Origin: Aquatica leii
Taxonomy: Eukaryota > Arthropoda > Insecta > Coleoptera > Lampyridae
Assembly: GCA_035610365.1 (NCBI GenBank)
Contig: CM069434.1
Span: forward strand, 31,024,238-31,088,237
Direction of reading: 5' to 3'
DNA length: 64,000 bases
Positions 1 to 12,225 of the stretch are shown piece after piece. A model generated the notes under the pieces. It did no database searches, was not told the origin of the DNA, and saw only the letters and a list, made by a program, of their open reading frames with translations. Every line of letters starts with the position of its first letter. Positions within the stretch are counted from its first letter, which is position 1. Position numbers and translations under genes: made by a program.

Positions 1-319
1 AGTTCTAGAAAAATATGACACACTATTTTTATTTGACCCAAATTATACTTACCAACTTATAGCTAAAACAAGGACTTAATTTTTTCTTAAGTTTATTTTT
101 CTATCATATGTTTTATATGAAATTACATTTGTAGAAACTTAATTACGTTTTATAAAACATTATTATTATTGTTATTTACATTATATTAGATAATACGTAA
201 TTTAAGAATGTATTTTACAAGCTTAAGCAAAAAACCTAACAACGTCTTAATATTATTTTCAATTAATATTATTTTTGAAGATTTTTAATTTCGGTTAAAA
301 AAAGCATATTTTTTTTTCT
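1..319. other. AT-rich DNA without a recognisable gene
   Basis: Homopolymer-rich AT DNA with stops in all frames. It lies beyond the 3' end of the minus-strand Penelope-like element and may hold its flank. I see nothing else in it. Confidence 0.6.
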
Positions 320-1590
320 TTATTTCAAAATCTGACTTTTTTGGTGACGACGACGTTTCGCTTATCTTGTAAGCTTTTTCAAGTCTTTGTTGTACATTTT
401 TCTGCAAAAAATTCCTTAAGATTAACAAGTGTTATAATTGTAAAAAAAATTTTTTTGATTAATTTAAATGAACTATTTTATATTTAATGTTAACATGATT
501 ATATTTATATGATGAGTGTCAAATTGAATTAATTATTAATAATTAAAAAGATTTACTTACAAACTTTTTATAAATTTGTGATTGTCATTTAATTAAATTT
601 TTTTTATATTTATAAATTTTGTATTACTTGGTTTTGGTTATATTAATTATTAGCTTCTTATTACTTTAGTTATAATGATCATAGTTGAACATAAGTTTTC
701 ATGTTTTTAATATTTCTTTTATTGAAAAATTTGTCAATCGTATATGTTGTGTCTTATCGTATCTGTAGATATGTGTATAATGTAATGTGAAATCTATTGC
801 GCATGCATTGTGTGTTGTTTTCTATTTGAAGATTTAGTTAAATGTTTAGGAATAAGTTTTGATTTTAAAAGGAAGTAAATATTTACTTTGTGATTGTATT
901 AATAATTTATTAGTATGTAGTAAATTTTACTTAGACTTTGTATGTCGTTACGGTAATTTATTGTTTTTGTTGCGTTTTTTTTCTATCATTTCTAGAATTA
1001 ATCTTTTGAAGTAGTTTTTTTCGAAGTGTAATATTTTTTGATGTTGATAATTGAATATACAGAGATTTTTTATGGAATGTTCAGTTAGAGCAGTTTTTTC
1101 CTAATTTAAATGTTGGTTTTTGATACAGTGTATTGTATTGTTGTATTCTGTTTTTTAGTAGTTGTTTTGTTTGTCTTATGTATATTGCTGAACAATTTTG
1201 GCAAGATAATTCGTATATTAAGTTTGATTTGTAAATTGTTTCTGTACTGTCTTTAAGTTTAGTGAAAATATGTTTTTTAAGATATTAGAATTATTAGAAA
1301 CTGATTGTGAAATTGTAATTTGTTAAATTTTTTTTAATTTTTCAGATAAATTTGGAATGTATGGTAAACTGATAAATTGTTTAATTTGAGTTAAATTATT
1401 ATTAAATTCATTGCCTAAGCAATTAGGTTGTAATTCTATGTTCTTATTATTTGGTTTATTATTAAAATTAATATGTTTTAAGCGTGTTTTAATATTTTTG
1501 TTAATAAATTCTATTGGATAATTATTATGAATGAATAAATGAATGTTGTTAAATTTTATAAGTAAGTTTTTGTATAATTTTTTGTGAATA
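320..1590 (-). pseudogene. Penelope-like element (PLE) remnant, C-terminal RT and GIY-YIG endonuclease
   Basis: Read on the minus strand, 1570-1250 gives broken but recognisable PLE linker sequence, with NNYPIEFINKNIKTRLKH and FISLPYIPNLSEKLKK, as found between the RT and the endonuclease. About 1240-1105 gives IYELSCQNCSAIYIRQTKQ, the GIY-YIG core of PLE endonucleases, which nick the target DNA for reverse transcription. The expected glycine before QT is replaced by R. Several frameshifts and stops show it is dead. The RT palm is absent, so this copy is 5'-truncated. A short CTGA-like/hairpin/GAAACGTCG motif follows at 340-400. Family recognition is by eye; I am fairly sure of a PLE and less sure of its exact limits. 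Confidence 0.7.
340..400 (-). other. PLE 3'-terminal hairpin motif (GAAACGTCG type)
   Basis: On the minus strand a degenerate CTTGAAA is followed by a GCTT/AAGC hairpin and then GAAACGTCGTCG. The same order, CTGA-like box, short stem, AAACGTCG, occurs downstream of the second PLE at 19937-19975 and alone at 39001-39045. It resembles a hammerhead core that lacks helix III. Whether it is catalytic is unknown. Confidence 0.4.
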
Positions 1591-1689
1591 ATTATTAATA
1601 AATATTATACAAAAAATTTCGTCGAAATCAAAAAATTAATAAAATAGGATTATTATTTAAAGAAATGAGTGAAATGCCAAAAAAACTGT

Positions 1690-2045
1690 TATAGTTAATT
1701 ATTTCAAAAAACATATACATCAGAGTATTTACGCAATTACAGAAAAAAAGTTTGCAAAATTCAGCGCCGTTACAAAATTCCTTGGAGTAGAAATATGGAT
1801 AGGGAGCTAAAATGGAAGTCCAATTGTGATCTCGTGGCAAAAAACTGTCTAAATTTATTTTTATTATTAATTATTTATAATTATGTTATCCTATTCATTG
1901 TGTGTATTTTTGTATTGTTAGTTGTTTTATTTAGTATTTTGACTGTTTTTTATATTTATCGCCTATTTTATATCGACAATGTAATTGACGTGTTCTACAT
2001 CCAAATACGTGATCTATCGGACCAATAAAAATTATTATTATTATA
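1690..2045 (+). mobile_element. 3' tail of a non-LTR retrotransposon with (ATT)n end
   Basis: The stretch ends in CAATAAAAATTATTATTATTATAG, read here as a polyadenylation-like CAATAAA followed by an ATT microsatellite tail, which is how CR1/jockey-like elements often end. The open frame at 1795-2028 is hydrophobic and looks like untranslated tail rather than protein. The tail abuts the R1-clade remnant. The family cannot be named from this alone. Confidence 0.35.
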
Positions 2046-2049
2046 GAGT

Positions 2050-3540
2050 GCGTTAAACTCATAGATAAAGACTACTCTACGTTCCTATTACTAGTGTTTA
2101 ATAAGATTTTTGCCAATGGATCTTTTCCGTGAAATTAGAAAGTGGCCACGCTAGTACTAAAGTCAACAAAAGTGAGCCGGGTATAAAATCTTTCCAACCA
2201 TTCAGCCTGATTAATTGTATGGCAACGACTTTTAGCTGCGAGATTTCAGGAAGACCTTTAGGTACAAGGTGCCTTAGAACGCATCTGTAGCCTAGCGAGA
2301 AAAGAGAAAGAAGACACACGGAAAACTAAGAAACTGCGTTTAATACAATGCTATGGGCCTTAGTTGCTGCCAAGTTGTTAAACCGTGACATAAACAACTT
2401 AATTAAAATAATCACCAAATACCAGACAAACCGACATCATCTACTATGACGACAGCAACAACACCTTTTGACATAAGGGCACCTGCGAGGTTCTACAGGG
2501 ATCAGTGCTGAGCCCTACGTTGTGGAACCTCTGCTACGACGACCTGTTAATAGCACGTATGCCAGCGCATATAAACCTAACAGCATATGCAAATGATCTG
2601 TCAATTTTTGACAAACAAGACACCTCTTAAACCCAAGAAAATGGGATAAACAGAGCATTGCAGATTGTGGACACCTGGATGGGAGACAATAAACTTTGTG
2701 CTGCAACATTCAAACAATTGTTTTTGGTAAAATAAGAAAGCTTCGACCAATAGCGTTTAGTCACAAAAAATGCTTAGTACAACCGAAGAGCACCATAGAT
2801 TATTTAAAGGTTACGCTAGTTAAGCACCTATGTTTTGGAGCTTACATTGATAAACGTGTGCAAAAAACAAACACTAACACAAGTCGAATGTTAATGGACC
2901 AAAACGGTACTCTAAAAAAATTATCATGTCGACAATACAATCATCTATATTATACGCGGCGCTAATCTGGCACCCGACGCTAAAGATCGCTAGGTAAAAT
3001 AATATGCTTGATAAAACTAAAAAAAAAACTTGCGTTAAGAATAATTTTGGCATTTAAAACAGTTTCGTTAGAAGCAGCAAGGGTGCTAGCGGGCAGCATC
3101 CTACTAGAGCCGTTTGTACAAAAAAGAACAAACTTTAAAACAGGGATGGCAAAAAACATGTGCAAGAAGTGTACCCTCCAAGCTTGGCAAGACCGATAAT
3201 CAAGCTATCAGAAAGGGTCTTGAACGAGAAAGTTGATACCGGACTTGTGTTCATGACACAAAAAGAAGTTTGCCAATTTAAACTTGTTTAGTGCCCAAGC
3301 CTTTACCAGTCATGATTGCTTTGAGGTTTATTTTGCCAGTAGATTTGGCGATTGGGTTGCGTTCAGGATACGTCGCATTAAACAAACCGCGTACTTCTGC
3401 AAAACTGCGTCTGCGTATGGTGATATCTTATCATTATTAAGATTTCTATACGTTCCGTTTTTGTAATATGCTCTATCATTTTGCACTTCGGGCACAGTTT
3501 TATGATTTTCAGCGCTTACTAAATCTGCTGTTGTCTAGTT
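2050..3540 (+). pseudogene. R1-clade non-LTR retrotransposon reverse transcriptase remnant
   Basis: Frameshifted translation recovers ordered RT landmarks. AFNTMLWALVAAKLL is around 2330-2370. QGSVLSPTLWNLCYDDLL at about 2500-2550 is the R1-type QGSvLgPtLWN block. LTAYANDLSIF at about 2575-2610 is the catalytic YADD box with the first aspartate changed to N. The downstream thumb region has SIIY-ARLIWHPT-like residues. LRIILAFKTVSLEAARVLAG at about 3030-3100 matches the conserved C-terminal region of R1 elements. Remnants of the C-terminal domain run to about 3540. The YAND change, many stops and shifts make it inactive. R1-clade elements are characteristic of arthropods, which is the best clue to the host. 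Confidence 0.75.
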
Positions 3541-5585
3541 AATACTTACTCCCAATCTTTAATTTACAATAACAAAATTATTTTTAAAGATTACTATGGC
3601 AAACGGCATGTCGCTAGATTCCACTTGAAAATACCTTTCAAACGATATGCGGTTTGACCCCCTTTCTATTAAAAAAAATACAAGTTGGCTATGCAGCTCC
3701 CGCTCTTGTCAATTAAAAAAATAACAAAACTGTGAAAATAATAGAAAGCTTTGTAAACAGCATGCATATTGAATCTTATCAATTTAACTTGAATAGTTTT
3801 GAAATAATAAGGCTGAGTTCATATATTTAATACACATATGGCTAATTTCTTTACATAATTTTTGCGTTTATAATTAAAATAAAAATATATTTATAAATAA
3901 GTTATTATTATAAATATTTATCGTATTTTTGATATAATAATAATTGATTTAGCTTATAAATATAACATATCGTGAACTTTAGATAATAATTTTACTATAT
4001 AAGATTTTATGTTGTGTAGAAACTGCAGTAATGTCAGAAAAACGAAACAATATTTGTAATAAACAAGAAAAAGTAGTTATTTTGTTAAAAAACACTATAA
4101 AAACATTCTTAAACACATGCTTAAATTTACACATTTAACAAAATTATTATTTAAAAAAAATTCAAAACTAAGAATAGATTGAATTAACAATTTATATTCA
4201 AACTTACAGTTACTTATTTACAATTGTCAAGTTTAAAATTATTTTAATTCAATTGAAATTTTAGCAATGTTTTATTTATTAGGGTAATTAGTTTCTCTTT
4301 TTTGTATAAAAGTGTACAAACCGTTTGAAAACAATATTAGTGTAGTACAAGCAATTAAATGTTTAATTATTCAATGTGCAACAATCAGTATAATTAATTG
4401 AACTTCAAGTTTCCTAACAACTTCGTTAATTGTAGAAGTTTTGTGCAATAAAAAAACAACAAATCTATAACTTTTATTTAAAAAGTAAACGTTTTAAGTA
4501 AAGTGTTTAAACAGAAGTACGCTAGATTGGTTATTTAAAACAAAAATTTATGCATATTATAATTATTAGATGTATTGTTATTATTTGATTCAAATAATTT
4601 AATTTTAACGAATACATTTTTATTAAAGATATTTTATTTTTATTACATACGAAATTAATGATTATTATTATTTGATAACTTATCTGTTGAAACTTATTTC
4701 AGGGTTTTACAAGTTATATGCAAGATGAGAAAAAAATTAAAGTAATCTAAATTGCATTAAAAGACTTGCGAACGATTTAGCAAGTTTGCAGTATCACTGC
4801 ATTCTGAATAATTTTTATAATACTTTTTATATAGTCTTTCTTGCTTAGTTTTATATTTATTGCTATTGAGCGTATAGTTTATACCAATAAGAACAAATTG
4901 TTTTGTTATTCTTTTTATCAGGACTATCTTAGAGCGAAAATAATCAACGAGTAATAAGCTGTCACAATCAAATTCAGTGTGTTTGGACTCTTAAAGAAGT
5001 AGAGAATAAGTATTTATAAAATAAAAAAAAATTATTATTAAATCATTTTTTTGGACCAGTCGTCTATGAATTATTTTTTCTGTAAGTAATACCATAAAAA
5101 ATTGAGCATTATGATTCTGAGACGCTCGACAGTATTTTCTAGGTAAGTTGCACATTCTATATACATAAGTTAAGATTGAGTGCAATAAACAAAATGTATC
5201 TTATTAACAATTTGTTATTTTAGAAACTGAAATAGGAGTATAAATACAAGCAACCAATGTCAAAATAACAGTTCCATTAAAACATTTAAAAAATCATAGC
5301 ACAATAAATCGTAAATTATAATGCTGTTACATTAAATAATGCCTAAAATTTGCTAACACCAAAAATAAATACAAAATAAAGTTATCGCACACGACGTAGT
5401 TAAAAAACTGATTACTATTCTGAGAATTGCACATTTTTAAGTACACTATATATAATACCTTAAAGATTACGTATTTACAAATGTTTAAATGAATGTAATG
5501 TTACGTAGGTTATAGTCAACATACTTCAATAAATGAAAAAAAAATAAGTAAAACCAATATAGTTCTCTTAATGTTATAACAAATG
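3541..5585. other. AT-rich DNA without a recognisable gene
   Basis: Stops are dense in all six frames and there is no repeat structure I can support. Short ATT and AAT runs occur. I see nothing gene-like in it. Confidence 0.6.
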
Positions 5586-5589
5586 TTCA

Positions 5590-5890
5590 AAATTCCTTCC
5601 ATCGGTTAAAACACAAACCTCCAGTAGTCTAAACATTAACTAATAATAATGTTTTAAAATACGGTGTACCGTACTATGAGATATGTTAACTTTGCAAGTT
5701 ATTTCACTAGTACAATTTGCAATACCTGCACATACATAAGAGAAAAACAAATAGCTTGGTTTTTATTAAAAAGTTATAGTTTTACCGTTGAGATTGTTTT
5801 TTTGCGTGATGCCTTCGTAGGTAGAAAAAAACATGTCTAGTATTATTAAGTTTTTGCACACAAGTCAATTTGGTTCAAAACGACAGTAGC
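5590..5890 (-). pseudogene. Mariner-like transposase N-terminal (HTH) fragment
   Basis: About 200 bases here align by eye with the mariner fragment at 45990-46230, read on the same strand. Shared blocks include TACTATGAGATATGTTAAC versus TACTATAGAGCACGTTAGC, and CACATACATAAGAGAAAAAC versus CACATACATTCAAGAAAAAC. In the 46-kb copy this segment encodes the DNA-binding helix-turn-helix part of a mariner-type transposase. Here it is riddled with stops. No terminal inverted repeats were found. The call depends on the match to the other copy. Confidence 0.4.
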
Positions 5891-7984
5891 GTTATTTTAT
5901 CGGCTGGATGAACAAAAATATCGGAGTTCCTACAAAAACTTTTTAGGGCTTACTCTTCGGACTTAAAAATGTTAGATTTAGGAACTAGACGATTCAAGAA
6001 TCTTGCCAGTGTGAATACAAATGGGATCTGAGATGTGGCAAGAAAGATTTTTTATAGAAGATTAGACAGCACATAAAATATCTTTTTTAGGAATACGTTT
6101 GTGAGCAACAGCAAAACTCAAACCGATTCCTGTTCTGAAGTGAGAATAAAACTACATAAATTGATGACCGTTTTCAAGGAGTAGTGGAAAAAACTTTATG
6201 ATTCCAATAATTGAAACTTTTTGAGATGACTTTCAGTGGTTAGTTGTAGAGTGGTATCAGACTGATAACAAGTAACGTTGTCAAAAAAAATTCAATCATT
6301 CGGAGATAAGAGTGTTGGCCAACTCAAGATAAAGATAAAAGAGTTGATGTGAAGTGATGTCTAACTCTCGTTTGGTCGCTTGTTAAAAAAAACGACCAAA
6401 TTACACAAAAACTGTTTAAATAAATAACTATGTAATAATTGACTTTAAGACAAAAATTAAAGGTTTTTTCTTTATTACTTATGGATTTTTGTTACGCTTC
6501 GCAATTAATAAGATACATTTTATAACATAATTAAACCACATTCAACTAATTACAATTATAATAATTACATGAAAATAATATGTTTTTTTATTAAATTGGA
6601 ATAAATTAAAATGTTAATATGGTTAATGGACGAATAATTTAATATCTGCTAAATAAAACAGTACTTTCAATTAATCTTTTTTATGACTTATTAGATTTTA
6701 ATTTTATGTACTTTATTATTTCAGACTAATAATTATCATTTCAAAGTCACAAAGAGTATTTTTTAATTAAATTTTTACATGAAAAATTTTAAAACATTTG
6801 TTGACCTTTGCTTAAATTAAAGTTTGAGTCTTATTATGTTTTGTAATCTATTTATTTTATTTTATAATAGCCATTATTAGATTGATTTTACTTACAAAAA
6901 TTTCTAAATAATAACAAAAAAATATTAGAATGTAACGTATTGATAGAGGAAAAAAATCTTTAGCAATTATATACTAACAAATAAAATTTAAAATAAAAAA
7001 TACCAATTAAATAATTAAAAAAAGCTAGTTGCATAATTTTTAGTTTTTATTGGCTTCAATTACGCAACAGCGCAGCGCTTTGAATATGCCTCGAAATTTA
7101 ACATTATTAGATTGCATTTGCTATTGAGAGATTACTTAACATGCATGTATACTTTTTATACTGTTGGTATCAAAACCACATAAAACCCTTAATAAAAAAA
7201 ATGTGTTGGCGATAACAAATTACTAAAATAGTTTGAATAAATAATATATAAGCTTCATGATTATAGATACACAAACAAATTAAATAAAATATAGTACAAA
7301 ATAGTTGTAAATTATTCTTTTAACAAATAATAGTCCTGTTAGTTTTTTTTATTGATTTTTTTAATATATTATTTTTAATATTAAATAACATTTTTTACAA
7401 CTAAATATTTAATATGTTTATCAAAATTTTAGGAAAAGCTGCAAAAATTTTGTGAGAACCGTCAGTTGCATTAAAGGTAATGTTTCAAACAATATGTGAC
7501 AATGACACTATTTTTTACTAGGTGACATTGCTAAAAAGAGAGTTTTAGTATTAACTAGCAATGCAAGAATTGAAAAATTAGGAAAATATAGTGCACGCCG
7601 CTTATTTGAATCACATTTAATTTTTTCAGTTGGATAATTTTATCACTTTATTAAAGAATAGGCCGGACGTATGCTGCTATATAGAAAAAACTTCGTTTTT
7701 ATTACAATTCGATCATAACACCTATTTAAAAATTTAAAAAATGCTGTGAAATCTCAAAATCAAAACTTGTATTGCTTTAAAGTTGCTATTGTAACAATAA
7801 CGTCAACATTTTTAAAGAAAGTTGTATTTGTAATTTACACATGTAGTTAGTGAGATAGTAAGTAAGAAAGTAAGAATTTAGTTAGTAAAGATATACTCAT
7901 TTATCTTATCTTAACATATTTCTATTAATACTAATTTTTGCTTAGAAATTATTCTTAAGAAAATTACTTAAATTTTTTTAAATT
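5891..7984. other. No recognisable gene
   Basis: 5890-6400 is less AT-rich than its surroundings and may be an unidentified transposon scrap, but I could not name a domain in it. 6400-7980 is AT-rich with dense stops. Confidence 0.5.
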
Positions 7985-8935
7985 TATAAATATCTTTCTC
8001 GCGTTTAATTTCATCTGGTAAGTCATTACATAATTTCACACCTTTGTACAGAAGAGAATTTTGTGACTTTGATCTTGAATTCTTTGGCAATCTAAAGTCA
8101 CATCGACTTCTTGTGTTATGTGAGTATATGTCATATTACTTATTAATAATTTTGACATGTAGTTTGGAAGCAAATCATTAATTATTTTGTATACCAATTG
8201 AAATATATCCGTTGTTTCACACTTAACCATTCTAAACAATATAACATTACTGTGATTTTGATATATTTTGAACAATGTAATATAATCAATATAATCATCA
8301 TAGCCCTATTTTGTTGTTTCTGTAACTATTTTAAGTCGACTTTGTAACACATTAAAAATATACTACTGGAAAGATCAAAATATGGCGCAATAACTGTTTT
8401 ATAAACAGTAATTCTGGCATTAATCGTCAATTTATTAGATATTTTTCCTAAGAGGCTAATCTTATTTGCTACTTTTTCTATTACGCAATTCACATGGTTT
8501 TTAAAATGTAGATTCTGATCTATAACTACTCCTAAATATATAATTTGTTCAACCTATTCTAATTCTATATTGTCAATTTTTATTTTTGTTTTTTCGACAT
8601 TGTTATTTATATATATATATAATATAAATTAAGAGAATCAATGATTCTAAGACTAATCCTTGAGGTACACCTAAATTATTCTGAATTCGAATAGTCTTTA
8701 TAGTCTAAAAACGCTGGTACTACACTATTACCCACGTCGATTTTGGATTTTTATTTTGTCAGCACAAAATTTAATGCTGTGTGAAACAGTGTTTACTTCG
8801 AAAACTCGATTGATTTTCACCGATTATATTATTTTGTTTCAGAAAGCACTGTAATTGTTCCTTAACAACTGATTCTAGTATTTGTTTGTACACTGGTAAT
8901 ATATTAATAGGTCAAAATTTTTCGCATCTTTTTGT
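7985..8935 (-). pseudogene. CR1/jockey-like reverse transcriptase fragment
   Basis: Read from 8930 downward, it gives PINILPVYKQILESVVKEQL and NNIIGENQS (fingers), then a decayed palm. GVPQGLVLESLIL is near 8670. IYLGVVIDQNLHFKNHVNCV at about 8550-8490 is the block after the catalytic site. The thumb follows (ISLLGKISNKLTINARITVY), then VYKIINDLLPNYMSKLLISN near the C-terminus at about 8190-8120. The YADD region is unreadable. The order matches CR1/jockey-type RTs that copy RNA by target-primed reverse transcription. Stops and shifts make it dead. It is truncated in the 5' half of pol, close to where the plus-strand element at 9500 begins. Confidence 0.75.
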
Positions 8936-9490
8936 ATTTTTAATTTTAGGCGTTGCACATTGGGCCAGAATTTACAAAAAATGACCAAAATTTGTTGTAT
9001 GTTTTAAATGGCTTCAAAATTGTCTAGAGAATTATAAAACAATAATAAAAAAAAATTTAATGTGTTAGGGGTGGTTTTTAGGAGTGCCGTTAATCCTAAT
9101 GTGGCCGAATTCAGAATTATGCGAGTATGTTAGTTATCTGCAAATATATTATCACAAAAAATCATTTTGAAAAATTTGAAAAAGAAGCCAAAGTGTTTTC
9201 TTCATTTATATATAAATAAAAATAATATATGATTACTGTCACCATTTCATTAATTGAAGGGAACGTAATTGTCACTCTCACTATCACTTTCTTCTTCCGA
9301 TGATGTGTCCGGCTCTGATATCTCAGCCGTTGTTGGAGGAGTTGGATCTACTGCTGCTGATGAGGAGGATGATGTCTCAACTGATAGTACTTCCAGTAGA
9401 CACAACACATACGAACATATAAGAGTACCGTTTTTTAGAGGTAGCTGTCGCAAAGAAGAAATGAGGGGATCTGAAGTAATTATTTAATAC
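8936..9490. other. Spacer between two opposed RT fragments; short acidic ORF
   Basis: No domain was recognised. The minus strand at 9453-9250 has a 67-codon frame ending in a serine/glutamate/aspartate-rich tail (SSEEESDSESDNYVPFN). It is less AT-biased than its surroundings and could be the acidic C-terminus of some transposon protein. I cannot say which. Confidence 0.35.
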
Positions 9491-9499
9491 AGGAAGGAG

Positions 9500-10757
9500 T
9501 ACATTTAAAGTACTTATACAACCATCTAAAACACAATGCTAACTTAAATCTTAAACATGAATACAATACTTTAAAAAAACATCACTCTGATAATAATGAG
9601 TATACTGACAAAAATGCTATACCCAATGTGTTTAATAATTGCTTTATTCGCGAAATAGAAAAGGTTAACTTAAATCAAAACTTTAACATTTCGAACACCT
9701 TTTTAAACTCAATAACAATGTTTCTAAGTTATTTGACATTGTCTGAAGTGACTGAAATAATAAAAACGGTTAGTAATAAAAGTTCTTCTGGTATAGATGG
9801 CATACCATGCAATGTATTAAAATATGTTGTTGAAGTAATTGCTATACCAATGTGTGAAATTATAAATGCGTCATTTGTAGAAGGCAAATTTCCTGCTAGT
9901 TTAAAAGTAGCAAAAGTTATTCCAATGCATAAAAAGAACAACACTTTACTGATATCAAACTACCCTCCTATTCCTTTATTTTTCGGTGTTTTAAAAAGGT
10001 TTTGAAAATTTTTTTTTACACCAACTAAACAATTTTTTTAATAAATTTAATAATGCTTTAACAAAAACATTTAAAGTTATAACTGAAGCTTTAGAAAAAA
10101 AAAGGTGGTCAGCGTTAACTTTTGACTTTTCAAAAGCATTTGACACAGTACACCATGATGTACTTTTAAACAAGTTGTTCATGTATGGGATACGTGGTAA
10201 ACCACTTAATTGATTAAAAGTTACGTAAAAGGGAGATCTCAATGTGTTTGCTAGAATGGTATAATATCAGAAAATAAATCGCTTAAAAGGGGTGTTCCTC
10301 AAAGAAGCATTTTGGGTCCTGTCCTTTTTATTATATACAGTAACGATTTATGCAAAACATTAAATGACGTTAAAATCGTACAATATGCAGACGATTTATC
10401 TTGCATAATATCAGACACCGATGTTAAAAATGTGTTAAATAGAATAACTATTTGTAAACCATCTGTCAAAGTATGGGCTCAAAATAATGCGTTGGTACTT
10501 AACTCGGATAAAACAAGCATCATACACCATACATTATCAAATCATTCTTACAATGAAATAGATGTAATAAGTTCCAATAGCGTCAAATTTTTGGGTACAT
10601 ACTTTGATCAGAAATTAACATTTGCACAGCATTGTAATTATGTAATCAAGTGCATTAATCAAACATGTTACCTGATAATTAGATTAAGAAATTTTGTAAC
10701 TGTGGATGTTTTAAAGCTGCTTTATTTTGGCTATGTACAGTCACGTCTACAATACGG
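9500..10757 (+). pseudogene. Reverse transcriptase, N-terminal and catalytic part
   Basis: The conserved approach segment (EYNTLKK, VFNNCFI) is followed by SGIDGIPCNVLKYVV and VIPMHKKNN (fingers), then after a frameshift SALTFDFSKAFDTVHHDVLL at about 10110-10170 with the first catalytic aspartate (DFSKAFD). After a second shift comes GPVLFIIYSNDL and IVQYADDLSCII at about 10376-10410, with the YADD box intact. VKFLGTYFDQKLTF follows as the next conserved block. Translation reaches SRLQYG at 10757, where the DNA transposon interrupts it. The triad is readable but the gene is broken by at least two frameshifts and the insertion. Confidence 0.8.
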
Positions 10758-10759
10758 TA

Positions 10760-10784
10760 GAGTACTTTTATTATTAAATGGTCC
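10760..10784 (+). repeat. Left terminal inverted repeat
   Basis: Begins GAGTACTTTTATTATT and ends ATGGTCC. It pairs with 11676-11700. Confidence 0.7.
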
Positions 10785-11675
10785 TTGTGGACAAACCAAA
10801 AATCGTCGTGCAACTGAGAAAGCTGTTGAAAAAGGCACTGAAACTGATTTTAAAATACCAGGACATGATTTACACAAAATTTCTCTTGAGGCAAGTGTTC
10901 ACAAACGTTCTGAAGAGATTATCGTGCATAATTTTCATCTTACGAATAAACAAGGACTAACACTAGCTGCAAGTTATAATAAAATTAAGGATGATGAAAC
11001 TATTAGTTTCACTGGAAAACAAACATCGTTTAGAAAACTTATAATCAAATTGTGTTGCCACAAAATACGTAACGTTTAAGTTAAACGATGTTGAGAAGTT
11101 TTTGCGAGCAAAAATTAATTGCATCGATTCAAATCAGTAGTTACAAGTACATCGAAAGAGAACATATCCTAAATATTACCTGTGAACTTTTAATTTTTAA
11201 TTGTTCATCTGATGAAGATATTAGTGATTGGTCAGATGAAGAATTAATACAATTTTACATTTTTTGTGTAATCAATGTTATGCATGGTCTTATATAATAC
11301 ATGCCTTAGATTTTATAATGCTTTATTGTAAACTATTTGAAATTAAATTGTATAGATGTTATATAATGTACCTAATCTCTAGTGTTTACCGCAATAAAAT
11401 AAAATGTGTAATAAATTAATCCTAAGCTTAGTATTTGATTCCTTATTTAAATATTGTTTGTGTTTAATAAGTAAAATAAAACTAGTCATAACTAAAACAG
11501 TATAAACATTGTTTCATCTTTCAAACTAATTAAAAAAGTAATTATTTTAACAAAGTAGAAGATAAATAATGAAATTACTACTTTTGGTATTCCTTGTATA
11601 TGTATACGTCCTGTATATGGTACATGTTTTCATGTTAAACTGTAGACAATCAGCTGATATAACTTGGTCAGCTTG

Positions 11676-11700
11676 GGACCATCAAATAATAAAAGAGGTC
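11676..11700 (-). repeat. Right terminal inverted repeat
   Basis: Its reverse complement begins GACCTCTTTTATTATT and ends ATGGTCC, matching the left end at 20 of 25 positions. Confidence 0.7.
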
Positions 11701-11702
11701 TA

Positions 11703-12116
11703 TTATATCTTGGGGAAATTCGAATAACGCGAAAAGAGTCTTTACGTTACAAAAAAAATAATAAGAGCTATCTTAAAAAAACCTCAAAGTACTTCATGCC
11801 AACCACTTTTAAAAAAACTTAACATACTACCCTTGCCATCGCTTTACATTGTTCAATGTTTGTTATATGCTAAACAAAATTATAACAAACTATTAAAAGT
11901 TGCGGATGTTAACAAGAGATACAATACTCGATTTAAAGAAATAAATTCACTCGCATTACCTCAACATAGAACCGAATTGTACCACAAAAATTTTATGTAC
12001 TTATCAATTACACTGTACAATAATTTGCCACTTAACATTAAGACACATAATACTAAAAAAATTAAGAATGAAATTGTTAAAATGTTATTGTATAATTGCT
12101 ATTTATTCAATAACTA
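11703..12116 (+). pseudogene. Reverse transcriptase C-terminal part (continuation)
   Basis: This resumes the interrupted RT: WGNSNNAKRVFTLQKKIIRA, then LKKPQSTSCQPLLKKLNILP, and an open frame to the stop at 12115. LPQHRTELYHKNFMYLSITL and LYNNLPLNIKTHNTKK are the conserved thumb and C-terminal motifs of CR1/jockey-like pols. From 11752 to the stop the reading frame is intact. The C-terminal third is therefore better preserved than the catalytic part. Confidence 0.8.
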
Positions 12117-12225
12117 AATTTGAGAGATTATGTAATAACCAAGGTTAAATTGCTGCAATACTTATGACTAGTCCTCATATCATAGCTGTATGATCTAAAA
12201 ACAATAAATGATTATTATTATCATT

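Larger units (their letters stand above)
10760..11700. mobile_element. 941-bp DNA transposon with imperfect TIRs and TA target duplication
   Basis: The ends form inverted repeats (10760-10784 and 11676-11700) that match at 20 of 25 positions by eye, sharing CTTTTATTATT and ATGGTCC. Both ends are flanked by TA (10758-10759 and 11701-11702). Deleting the element plus one TA rejoins the RT frame exactly across a conserved Y-G-I-I-S-W-G run, which fixes the boundaries. A TA duplication points to the Tc1/mariner supergroup or another TA-targeting family. Inside are open frames at 10778-10960, a 92-codon stretch in the RT frame to 11079, and 11088-11297. None has a domain I recognise and no DDE transposase is visible, so it is probably non-autonomous. 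Confidence 0.75.
9500..12225 (+). mobile_element. CR1/jockey-like non-LTR retrotransposon, split by a DNA transposon
   Basis: This is a plus-strand element truncated at its 5' end. It contains RT fingers and palm (9500-10757), a 941-bp foreign insertion (10760-11700), the RT C-terminus (11703-12116), a short 3' UTR and a tail of AATAAATGATTATTATTATC type ending near 12225. The flanking DNA carries minus-strand retrotransposon pieces on both sides (RT at 7985-8935, ORF1 at 12384-13107). The element may therefore have landed inside an older minus-strand copy. No target duplication was identified. Confidence 0.7.

Noticed and set aside
9250-9453. Acidic serine-rich frame as a transactivator-like protein
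   Set aside because: Too short and unsupported; both strands are open here because of simple composition.
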